Source: Strigops habroptila
Taxonomy: Eukaryota; Chordata; Aves; Psittaciformes; Psittacidae
Length of the DNA: 64,000 nucleotides
Direction: 5' to 3'
Assembly: GCF_004027225.2 (NCBI RefSeq)
Contig: NC_044289.2
Span: 1,674,001 to 1,738,000 of the forward strand
Made by a program: the position numbers and the translations under genes. The notes beneath the pieces are model-generated. The model was not told the DNA's origin. It was given only the letters and a program-made list of their open reading frames with translations, and ran no database searches. Of this stretch, positions 48,001 to 60,000 are shown in pieces (the stretch's first letter is position 1; each line of letters opens with the position of its first letter).

Positions 48001-51000
48001 GGCGTGCGGCAGCAGGAGCAGGTCTCTGGTTCTGGGCACCAAATAAAGCCCAGGTGAGGTCATTAAGAAGACACCAACCCCAAGGGGTAGAGGAGCCTGG
48101 TGTGAAGACCATCACCAGGAGCTCCTGCTTCTCCCATGTAAGCTGAAGATAATGCCTCCTGCTAGGGTGGTGTGCGGCTTAGGCAGAGTCTGCTCAGTGC
48201 CCTCAGTTGGATGGTGCTGTAAGAAGATGCCATGGTTATCAACCATACTCTTGCCTTGGTGATGGCACGTGAAGCCAGCACCCCCAGTGGTCCCATCATG
48301 GTTAGTGCTGATAGAGCAAAACTGGTGAAAAGGGAAGAGGAGTTTCCCTTTTCCCTTCAGTGTTTCCGTTGTTCAGCACTCTGGGACAGAGCAGGTTTGA
48401 CTCCTCCAGCAGCCGCTTTGGTGATGGCCTCGTCCTCTGGTTCATGGTGCGACGGTGGAAGGGACTCGCATGGAGAGTCCCAGGAGGAGGTGACAGGAGG
48501 AGGTGCCTCAGCCTTTCCCTGTGTTATCAGTGGAGACGGTGCAGCCCTCTGGAGCCTCTTCTGCAGATAATGGCACACATCTGGAAATCACATCTGTGCT
48601 GTCGGGAGTACTCAGTTCTTGCTGGCTCAAAACAGCTTTTGAGTTTAGTGTGGTGGGGAGGAGGTCAGGCTGTTGTGGTGACCCGAGTGTCTCAGCAGCA
48701 GATGGGATCTTCATCCTGTACTTCTCTTCCCAACTGCACTGTGACACTGAAGAGCTCAAGCCCTGGCAGGGACGGGGACGGGCCATCTCCCTGCTGCACA
48801 GTGAATGTCCTGGCCAAGCAGTGATCTCTGCTCCTAAACTGCCGTCACGGGAGCTTGGCTGCATCGCCTGGTGGCGTGGATGAGAACTGAGCCACCGCAT
48901 CTCAACAGCACTGCCATTTGCTTTTGTGTCCTTCACTTGCCACTCCTCACCTTTGTGCCCTGTCCTGGGGACAGTGTGTGGTCACTCTTGTCTGCGCTTG
49001 CTTTGTGATGGGGCACGACTGCCCGGGCATGAAGGAGTCAAGAAGGTGCCTCTGTTGAGTGTGAAAACCCTCGAGGAGCTCCCAGGAGCTCCTGCTACTG
49101 TTGGGCACCCAGGTCCCCAGATCCACCTCTGCCAGGACATCCCAGAGCCTCCTTTCTGGCCCTGCCAAGCGCCCGCTGTCAGGCTGTGAGCTGTGCCTTT
49201 GCCTGTGCGCTCAGGAACTGCTGCGTTGCCATATCTGCCCTTTCTCCTGCTTGTTCCACGCTGGTCTGCTTGGTCCCTTCCGCTCCCGGGCAGTGCTGGC
49301 AGTGGGTAGGGGTCCTCACACAGGCGGAGGACTGGGGACATCAGGGAAACTCAAGGAGAGGGATGCAGAGATGTGGCACAGACGTTCTCCCTGTGGAGCA
49401 GCTTCCTCAAGTGTCTCATCCCGCTCCGTGCCGAGACGCAGCACTGTGCGGGTGTCCCTCGATTCATCACTGCCCTCTGCGGTTCCTCTTGGATCTCCCG
49501 AATGCTGTGTGTCCACCCCAGAGGGAAGGAGGGAGGGAGAGGTGGGCTGCAGGAGCTGAGCTCGCAGACCTTCAGCTTCCTCATCTTCCTGGTTCATTGC
49601 TGTAAGGTCACTACATCCACCCAGGCAGGGCTAAGAGGGATGGAGCCTTTGATGCCATGCAGGAAGAAGGTCACCTTGGGGTGGCTTGCGGAGCCATCCC
49701 TAGACAGACTGTCTGTCCAGAGGCACCGGTGCTGAGCTTCCCCTTTCCAATTGAGTCAGTGGAAGCTTGTGCCTCTCAAAATGAGCAGGCTGGTGACTGC
49801 AGGGTGGCTGCCACCAGCCTTATTTCAGCAGGGGAAGGGACACAGACTTCTTCAGAGCAGCATGTCTGCAAGCAAAATCCGGGGCTTTACCCTAGCTGGA
49901 GAAACTCCGCGTGTGTTTGGGGTGAAAACATGCTCCTGTGTCCTGGTGAAGGTGCTCTTGTGGCTGCTAGCCTTGAGCATGGGAGTGGATTCGCCGAGCA
50001 GCCCTGGATGCCCAACTTGGGGATTGGTAGAATCCCGAAATCCTGGTACAAAACCCCACAGCTTCACACAGATGGAATTTCTATGGAGGACAAGAGGGAG
50101 CCCTGTAGCATCCCGGGAGGGGGACTGCTGGGGCCTCACTGGTGTTTGCCATTGAGCTGCCCTCGCAGGGCTGTGCTGATGGGACAGGGCTGCTGGTGTC
50201 CAGCCAGCAGGAACCAGGCCCAGCACTGGGCTGGGTGAGCTCTGCACCGTGAACTGTGACTCTGCTTTCATCCTGTTCAGGCTATTCGTGTTGCTTGGGT
50301 GCCTGCACCCTGCTGCAGTCAGATACGATAACCTCTAAGGGAGACCCCAGCTGCAAAGGTTTGGGTGGTGGGAGATAATCAAATAGGCTCACCCTGCTCT
50401 TGCTCTTTCCACAGTGTTCCCTGCTGGCCACCCCAGTGATGAGCTATGGGTCAGGTGAGGGAGAGATATTTCTCTCAAGAAGTTTCTTCCCACCTACCTT
50501 GTGCACTTGAGTGGAGTTGGACTGAAGTGGCCATTGGGCTGCGAAGGGAGCCGTGTGGCCGGCTTGCATGGGATGTTCCCTTTCCAGTGCCATGGGAGAA
50601 ACCCTGGGGAGACCGGGCGAGCCAGTGTGAGCATAGCATTCCATACAGGAGAAGGTCATCTGCTGGGGCAGGAGAGTCTGGAAGTGGGACTGGGGCAACA
50701 CTTGGTTTTTGCATCCTGCAGTCTCAGGATGCAGAGTGGAGAGCAGGTCCCTCTGGGGTGCGTGGAGGTGCTCCCTGCAATGACCCTGCTACTCAGCTGG
50801 TGGCCATTAGCTGACGCTAGGAGGTGACCGTGTCTTGGGGTCGGTGTCCCACCTCTGCTCCTTTGCTTTGCTTGCTGTTGCAGGTTTTTGTCTGGCTTTG
50901 GGGTGGAAGGCTGAGAACATTGGGGCTGTTCAGCCTGGAGAAGAGGAGCTGCGTGGAGACCTCAGAGCAGCTTCCAGTGTCTGAAGGGAGCTACAAGGAT

Positions 51001-54000
51001 GCTGGAGAGGGACCTTCATCAGGGACTGTAGTGGTAGGACAAGGGGTGATGGGTTCAAACTGAAACAGGGGAAGTTCAGGTTAGATGTAAGGAAGAAGCT
51101 CTTCCCTGTGAGGGTGCTGAGGCGCTGGCACAGGGTGCCCAGAGAAGCTGTGGCTGCCCCATCCCTGGCAGTGTTCAAGGCCAGGTTGGACACAGGGGCT
51201 TGGAGCAACCTGCTCTAGTGGAAGGTGTCCCTGCCCGTGGCAGGGGGTTGGAGCTGGGTGAGCTTTAAGGTCCCTTCCAACACAAACCAGTCTGGGATTC
51301 TATGACATACTGGTGTGGCATTTGTAGTGGGTGCTCTAGGCTATGCACTCACTCAGTGACACACTCTCCCCATCCCCACAGCTCCAGGGGTACAACTCCG
51401 GGGGCCGGAGAAGGAGCTGGAGTGCTTTGCCCAAGGCCGTGCCCCCCAGCAAAGGTAGAGATGGGTCCAACACCACCTTCTCAGCTGCGCTGCGGTGGTG
51501 CTGGGCACGGTGGTGGAGGTGGCTCAGGGCAGGGGGGACTGAGACCAGCAGAGTGGGAGCTGCCAGCCCTGACACCCCGCCTGCGCGGGGCTGTGGCAGG
51601 GGCTGTGAGATAGCACATCCTGCTTCGCTCATGTCGGGGATCAGCTTTGGGGTTTTCACTCGCGTTTTCTTGCAGCCGAGCGTGAGCAGGAGAGATGTGC
51701 TGATGACACGGGGTAGGCAGCTCCCAGCCCACAGCTCCTCTGCTTCTGGTGTTGGGAGGATGTTCATGAGCTCTTGAAGGCCACCTGCATGATGCTAAAG
51801 CTGGTGGAGCAGCAAGGTTTGGGTCAGCCTGGGCAGAGGTCCTCAGTGCTCTGTAGGAGCAGGGTGATGTCTGGGCAGGATCTTTGCCTCCCTGCTCCAG
51901 CCTGTAGCGTGGATGCATGGGATGGAGGAGGGAAGGGCGATTTCTCGCATCCTCTCCTTCAACCACTCTCTCCACCACCCTCTAAGTAACCATGAGTGGC
52001 TGCCCCATCCCTGGCAGTGTTCAAGGCCAGGTTGGACACAGGGGCTTGGAGCAACCTGCTCTAGTGGAAGGTGTTCCTGCCCGTGGCAGGGAGTTGGGAC
52101 TGGATGAGCTTTAAGGTCCCTTCCAACCCAAACCAGTCTGTGACTCTATGACCTGCAGAGCGATGCAGCAGCACTGTAGCATCTCTAATCTCCCTGCGCA
52201 TCTCCTCTAGCTTCCTCTGCAGCTGATAAGGATTCGGGGGGGACAGGAGGGAGGAGCTGGAGCGCAGAAGCCGCAGCACACGTGGCGCAGGGCGCAGCAG
52301 CAGCGGGGGCACGGGCAGGAAGCGCTGGTGCCCGCAGAGCAGCCGCTGTGTCCCGATGTGCCCCGCTGCTCGCTGCCACTCCCAGGGCAGCATTTCACCT
52401 CTGCCAGCTCCTTCTGCTCCACATTCAGTGACAGAGATCCTTGAGAGGTGAGCCAGGATCTGACTTGGGACCCAGGCTTTTCCCAGCCACCCCGGCTAGC
52501 TGGTTGCTCCTGCCATCCCATCTCCAGCCCACTGAGCTATTTGTTTCCCAGCGCCTTCTCTCCCAAGGCGTTTTCTGCATGGATGTCACTGCTTCTGGGG
52601 TAGAGCTAAATACAACAGTTGCTTCCTAGCAAAATGCAGTGGTTCAGAGCAAAACTTGCTGCTTACTGATGCTGGTGGCAGGTGAGATGAAGCAACTTGC
52701 TGGAGCAACCTGAGACACAGCTGAGCTGAGTCTGGAGGGGGAAATAGCTTTACCTGCATCTTCTCCTGAGGCGGGACCGGTACCTGCATGTTGCAGTGGG
52801 ACCCAAGAGGCTCCTGAGCACCAGGGTGGCTGTGTCTCTCCCTGGGACAGCAGTGGGAGTGACAGAGCTTCTTACAGGGATTTTGGTGCCTCACTGACAG
52901 GGCAGCGTGGCCACTTTCAGTTCATAGGGGATGGGGGATTCACTGGGGCACAGGGCACTGCTGGTTCAGTGTTGATGTTGGCCCCATGGATGCCTCAGCC
53001 GAGCTTTCTGCCCTCTGCAAAGGTAGTAAGGTCAAATGAGAGGCCTCAGCTGGTTTCTTGTCCTGTCTGTATGAGCCGTCTGCTAATGGCATGGGATTGT
53101 CCTTCAGAAACGTGATAGCTGATGCACAGCAGTGCTGATGGCACGGCCGGGAGGAGGATGCGGTAACCTCATCGCTGCGTCTGTGCAGAGGCGTTTAATT
53201 CACCATTACACTGTCTGCTTTAGCCTTGTCGATTCAGGGAAGCTGGTGATGTTGAGGCTGAGCTATGGTCACTCTGAAAACCTACGCTAATGAGACACAC
53301 ACAGCTCTTCCCTCTGAACAGGTTTCGGATGGGTTTGGGTTCTTGATTTGCTTCCTGCAGAGGAGATATAAAGTGCAGGACTCCACTTCTCGTGTTCGTT
53401 ACAGGCACAACGTAGCGTTTGGTAAGAGCCACCTTCACTTCTGCAGCGCAGCCAGATTCCAGCTCGGGTGGTGGCTGTTGGCCCCCAGTCCTCAGCAACC
53501 CCGGCGCCCATGGGGATGGGGCTGAGCTTGGTGTGTGGAAGGCGCTTGGTGAAGAGCGCAGGGCAGGAGCGGGGCCGCAGCCTGGCCCCCGTCCAGCGGA
53601 GCACTTAGTGCAGCTCGGCCGTTCCCCTGGGACCGCAGGGGGTTCTGAGTGCTGGGTTGCACTCAGCAGGTCCCAAGTGCTGGTGGGAGCAGCCCAGGGC
53701 TGGGGTGATGCTGGCAGGAGGAGGCGGGCTGCGGTTCTCCTCCAGGCTCTGCCGCTCCTATTCCCTAGTGCTGGCCTGAATAGCCACTGAAATACTGAGA
53801 GGGAGATGGTGCTGCTTCATTCTCCACGCTGTGGCATAATAGATTTCTCTTATTTTTACACATGTGCACATCAAAAGGATTTTTACCACATGCAGCAAAA
53901 GGAGCGTGAGCAGCAGGTCAGGGAGGGGATTCTGCCCCTCTGCTGTGCTCTGGGGAGACCCCCCCTGCAGTCCTGGTCCAGCACAAGAGGGACATGGAGC

Positions 54001-57000
54001 TGTTGGAGCGAGTCCAGAGGAGGCCACGGGGATGCTGCGAGGGCTGGAGCAGCTCTGCTCTGGAGCCAGGCTGAGAGAGCTGGGCTGCAACCCTGGTAGG
54101 TCTTTGCCAGCACGGACCCAAGGTGCAGACCCATGCTGGGACACGTGGGCTGCTGCCACCACCGCTCACCTGGGGAGCGTGCTGGTGGAGCAGTGATGGA
54201 GCCATGGTCAGACTCTGCAGCTCTCCATCCACTGCGCTCGTGGAGAACCTCTGCTGTCCTCCCAGCTCAGCTCCACTTGTCTGCCCTCTCCTTTGGAATT
54301 TCCACCCCCTGCTTAAGGCTGGGTCTGGGTTCCCCCCACAACCCTCCCTGCAGGTCTGCAGAGCCATGGGGCACTGTGAGCAGTTTTGAGTGTGTGGGAT
54401 CAGCAGCCCCTGGCATTTGGTCCCGTGGTGGGCACAGGCTGGGGGGGTTATAGACAAAGGTGGCCCAAGTGGGAGGGCAGGAGGCTGCTGGGCACTGGGT
54501 TTGCTGTTTGCCATCAGGAGGTGGCTGAGCTTGGCGTGGGGCTCTTGCACGCTGCGGTGGAGGTAGTTATGGGTTGAGTATGGTTTATTGCCTGGAATAA
54601 TGTGTCTGGCCACAGTGGTGGGAACATGGGGAGAGTGGCACTGGGCTGATGGAGAGGAGTTGGTGTGGGCCCGGGGAGGGCAGGGCAGATGGGGATGTGG
54701 GCTCTGCCTCCGTTGCCTGCAGCCTTTGTGCCGGCAGCAAAGCTGAGGCTGAGCAGAGCTCAGCTCAAGCTGCTGAACCCACTGGAGCAGGTTTTGCACC
54801 GCGGCGGCAGCGGGACCTGGCTGGTGCTGCGCAGAGCTGGGGTCACCCCCGGAGCTGACACCCCAGCAGGACCTGGGCTATGGCAAGGTGGCTTCATCGC
54901 TCCTTCCCCTGCACGTGCTGGCTGGCGGAGGGGTGCTGGAGGCAGCGGCCGGTGGAGGCAGTGTCTCGGCACTCGCTTGGTGTGAGTGGTGCATTTGTGC
55001 TCACTGCGCTTCCTGCCAAGAGTCATTTCCTTCCACGCCACGAGAAGGTGTTTGAGTCGGTCGAGCCGTGGGTGCGGGAGGCTCCTGTGCTGCTCTGCGG
55101 CAGGAGGAGGCTGCGCAGACCCGGCCCTGAGCCGCCTCGGCGCGGGCACGTTGGGAGGATGAGAGGAGCCGGCAGCAGCGGGCTCGTGGGTTCTCACCCA
55201 CCGCCTTGGGTCAGGTCCTCTGAGGCTGCCCCTGCCCTTGGTGAGTGCCTCGCTTGCCCCGGGCTCTTGCTGCTGCATGGATTTTGGGTATGCAGTTTTG
55301 GCACCTTCCTTCAGTAGTTACAACCACGAAGACCCTGATGCCCGTTCTTCCCCACTGCGTTGGTCGAGCCCTGCATCCTTCAAAGACGGGATTCGACTGC
55401 AGCCCTGCTCTGCGATCTTAACTGAGATACAAAGCAACACGCTGTGTCACTGGGGATGGAGGCGATGGGCAGGTTACGGCAGGGCATGCTGATGTTTGAA
55501 CTTCCAGCCAGCTCATTCCCAAAGGGTAGGTGATGCCTTAAGGAGTCACACCCCTTGCTTCCTGAAAGCTTGTCTGTCCTCCTTTTGCAGCCCCAAGGAA
55601 CTGGGTCTTGCTGTGTTCTTGCCCCAAGTTGATGAGCTTGGGAGGGTTATCATAGAATAGTTTGGGTGGGAAGGGACCTTCAAAGCTCATCTAGTCCAAC
55701 CCCCTGCGATGAGCAGAGACATCTTCAACTACATCAGGTTATTACAGTGATCAGTCTGGATAAGTTCTGTGCCAGGTTGCCATCATCTCCAGATGCACGC
55801 CCATGGTGCTGCACGGTGTATCCCATCAGGAGAGGATCCCGCATTCCTCATGTGGGGCCTGTGAGTCTCCCCAGAGTCAGGCCCTGTGTCTGGCTGCTGT
55901 GGTGCTTGTCTGGAGCGAGCAGCATCCCGTGCTGCAGCTCAGTGCTGCTGTGGGTGATGAGCAGGTCCTGTTTCTGCCTCGTGTTAAACGGCAGCACATG
56001 GGAGTGGAAGGCGAGCGTGGTAAGTGGAGTTTAATTGGGATGAATTACATGCCAGGTTTGCAGTAATCTCCCTCCTGCATTGCTCAGAAGCATCATCTGC
56101 TTTGGAAACGTGACTCAGAAATGTTGTTATTTGATTCCCCCGAGCATTTAAGGAACTATTTTTCCAGGAAGCAAAGATTCTTGGGGTTGGGTTGGGTTTT
56201 TTCTTGTAGCTGTGGTTGTTTTCTCTTTGTTTGATGGCAATCAGAGTCCTTTCCCAGAATTTCCTCTGGGGACATTCTCCCTTACCAGCGTCTCTTCAGC
56301 TTCTTCTCCTCACTTGACGTCCAAAGCTCCATCGTGCTCACCACTGCCCTTTGCAGCGGAGCACAGCTCCGAGGTTGCTGGTTAGAGTTCCCTGCTCCTC
56401 TTCTCCATGAGCCCCAGCAGGAGCTGCCAGGGTGATGCTGTAGCTGCACCATCGGATTCAGCACCCACACGTGGAGCCAGGCGGCTCTGCTCCTCACCAG
56501 CCCCAGCCTGGGTTCCCCCTGCCTGGACCTGCCTGACAGCTCTCACCTCCCTGGGCTGTCCCTGACGGTCAGACTGCTGCCTTATGCTTGGTCACCCTTG
56601 TGCTAGCCCAGTGGGGGTGCTGCTGAGGTGGGACACCAGCCCTAAAGCTGAAGGAATGTCCTCAGAGTGATGCTGTCCCTGTGTCCCTGCAGCCTGGTGT
56701 GATGGTGGTGCTGCGTGCCCTGCCCTAGCCACCATCCTGACCCTGGAAGCATTCACACATCGTGTGATGCAGCCCTCAGTGCCATGGGTTAGTGGTGGCC
56801 TTGGCAGTGCTGGGAACGGTTGGACTTGATGAGCTTAAAGATCTTTTCCAACCTTGCTGATTCTGTGGTTCTCTCTGGTGGGCACTGCGGGGGGGGGTTT
56901 GTTTGCCCATGGCTTGGTTGCTTGCAGTTCATCTTGCCCTCTTCAGCCATTCCATGGAGGAAGCATGCTGACATTATGGATGTGCATGAGGATAAGAAGC

Positions 57001-60000
57001 ACAGCTCCCTGGAACCACCAGCCCCAGCCCTGTCCAGCCGAATGACCCACTTCATGGCCTGGTTCCTTGCCATCGCCCATCGAGCAAGAGATGCAACTGT
57101 CTGAGCTTTCCTCTGCAGTCTGGGCTTGCCCCCCAACAACAGCCCCTCTGCTGCTGCCACAGCTTCAGGAAGAAGCCATTTAAACCCAAAATAAAGTCCA
57201 TGGGACTCGTGTATGGTACAAAACTGAGAGGTGGGAGCTCTGAGCTGTTGTCCCGCCTCCCTCGGCTCTTGTTCTGACCAGCACCTTGCATGTGTTGAGG
57301 CTGTTGATACCAGCTCTCCCTGGTGGTGTCTGTAATTCACGTGAGCTCCAGAGCTGTGGCTCTTTTCCTGCTTTCCTGCATGTTTTCTCTCTGGAAGGTG
57401 TTTGGCAGTGAGGTGGGGAGGGGGATCCTGCCTGGAAGCACGGGGAGAGGGTGTTGTTGCAGTTGAATCCGCTCCAGAGCTGTGGCAGATCCACCACAAC
57501 TGGATCTCTTGGGCTTGGTTGATCCTTGCACTGAGCTTTGTTCTGGGGCATTCTGAACAGCACCCAGAGGTGATGAACACTTCACCCTGCTTTGGCTGGG
57601 GAGGATGGAGTTTCCTTGGTGAAGATGGCATGTGTCTGAAGGCAGGGACTGCCCTGGGTGGTGCTCAGGGGAGCTGGGGGGATGCCAACAGTGCAGGGGG
57701 GGATGCCTGATAATGGAGACGTAACTTAGGGTGAAAGTGGAGATGGGGGAGGCAGGGACACCATGAGGTTGCTTAAACCAAGAATCAACTCAAGTTTCAG
57801 TGTATAACTTGAATTTGGAGAGGAGTGGATCTTGAATCTATGGTGTTTGTAAGGTGGTAGCTGCAAAGAGGATCTCATGTAGCGGGGCAGGAGGCTGTGC
57901 CTCACAGGGTTCATCTCTCTAGAAAAGCTTTCTGTAAGAAGGGAAAAAAAAAGAGTTGCGGTCTTGAAGGGCAAATAGTGTGTGGTTTGCAGATGTGCAT
58001 TGAGTGGAGGAAGAGGAAAGCGTGAGGTGTGAAGCTAAAGGGCAAAAGAGCTCACAGTATAGAGTCATGGAATCATCGAATCAACCAGGTTGGAAAAGAC
58101 CTTTAAGATCATCAAGTCCAACCATTCCCCAGCACTGCCAAGGCCACCACTAACCCATGGCACTGAGGGCCTCGGCTACATGGTGTGTGAACACCCCTGG
58201 GGACGGTGACTCCAGCACTGCCCTGGGCAGCCTGTTCCAATGCCTGAGCACCCTTTGGGGAAGGAATTGTTCCTCAGCTCCATCTAAACCTCCCCTGGGG
58301 CAGCTTGAGGCTGTTTCCTCTTGCCCCATCCCTCATTCCTTGGGAGCAGAGACCAGCCCCCTCCTGGCTCCATCCTCCTGTCAGGCAGTTGGAGAGAGCG
58401 ATAAGGTCCCCCCTGAGCCTTCTCTTCTCCAGACTAAACCCCCCAGGTCCCTCAGCCGTTCCTCATCACACTTGTGCTCCAGGCCCTGCACCAGCTCCAT
58501 TGCCCTTCTCTGGCCCTGCTCCAGCACCTCAGTAGCAGCGGTAACGCTGCCCTCTGCTCACGGAGCCTGGGGCTGCCACGGGTGAGGTACCCCACTGCTC
58601 TTGGGGTAAATAGCTGTGACAGGCTGAGGACCGAGCTGGGGCTCCTGAAGGGCTTGTCAGGGTGAGCAGTGCGGGCAGGTTCTCTGGGCACCGCTGGCTG
58701 TGCTGAGCTGCTGGGCCAGAGCTTTGGGTGCCTCCTCAGCGTGTCCTGTCAGCAGGAGAGGACTCCTGGGAGGCTGCTGTGACGGGCACTTGTTGCCTTC
58801 ATGCAGTGAGTACCTCTACAAGGCACCATCCCCAGCACCTGCCTGGTGTCCTCAGACATCTGGGAGCTCTGCCTGGGCCGGGGCCGCCGTCCCACCCCTG
58901 CCTTCCAGCACAGCCAGGAAGCACACCAGTGCCTGGTACCCCAGTGCCGCAGGGTCTGCTGTCATGTAAGGAGTGGTCATCCAGCTCTTCAGATGACTGA
59001 AACCGCTTTATGATTGCTCTTCCTCTCTATCCTCATGGAAATTTCAAGCTATTCGCTGAACTCCTTTCTATTTTCCCTTTCTGTTAGTGGATATTCGTGA
59101 AATCAAAGAGATTCGTCCAGGAAGGAACTCGCGTGACTTTGACCGGTACCAGGAGGATCCATGTTTCCGACCAGACCACTCTCACTGCTTCGTTGTCCTC
59201 TATGGCACAGAATTCCGGCTGAAGACCCTCAGCTTGCAAGGTAAAGCACTCGTGCCTGGGGCTGTGCCAGGGCAGGGGTGGGCAGGCACCTCGCCACCAC
59301 AGCACCCAGACTTGGATGCATCCTTCCACAAGTGAGCTGGAACGTATCCCTGGGCTGATGCTCTCTTCACCAATCAAGGAGATGTCTTTGGAGGAAGGTG
59401 ACACTGGTTATCTGAAGGGTGCACGTGCAACCCTGAGTTAAGTCAGGTAATTCACCCAGTAAACCCAGAAGCTGGGTGAACTGAAGCTCCTCGTTCAAAG
59501 GTATGCTTGAGATAGAGTGTTTTGTCTCAGCTGGGCACGTTGGTGTCCATCAGCCCCACACAGGAAGTGGTAAAATCTCACCCCTGCTTTGAGCAACCAA
59601 CCAATGCTGGTGACTCACGAAGCCTTGGTACCTCCAGTGTGTTGGTCTCAGCTCTCCTCAGTGCCTCATCTCTTGACTTAAACTGGACTTGGGGCACCAG
59701 CCTTATGTTTTGCTACTGAAAGAGGGGAGGTTTATGCTGTTGAGGCTCCTCCTGTTCAGACAGAGGACAGGCTGGTGGCAGTTCGGCTGACAGATGACCC
59801 CTTTCTCTGCTATGAGCACGCAGTCTTGTGTCCTGTTTGAACCCACGTAGACCAGCACTGATGGAGGCAGTGATGTTGACTCCTTAACGTCCATGGTCCA
59901 TGGCAAATCTGCCTTGTGGCTAGTACTATGGGGCAGAGGGACAGGGACAGCACTTCTGCCCTTAAAGGGGTGGAGCTGCTGAGATGGAGGTTACGGAGGA

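Larger units (their letters stand above)
39016..59087 (+). other. PLCG1: PLCG1 intron 1 (about 20 kb)
   Basis: Long first intron from 'gtgagt' to 'tctgttag'. It holds at least nine CR1 fragments, listed separately, and a short 29-bp tandem repeat. The first 400 bp remain GC-rich as part of the promoter CpG block. No other gene, RNA gene or conserved exon was recognised on either strand. Long introns of this kind often carry enhancers, but none can be identified by eye. Confidence 0.85.

Noticed and set aside
53918..54799. 293-codon open frame on the minus strand
   Set aside because: It overlaps an antisense reading of a CR1 fragment and low-complexity sequence; no recognisable protein.
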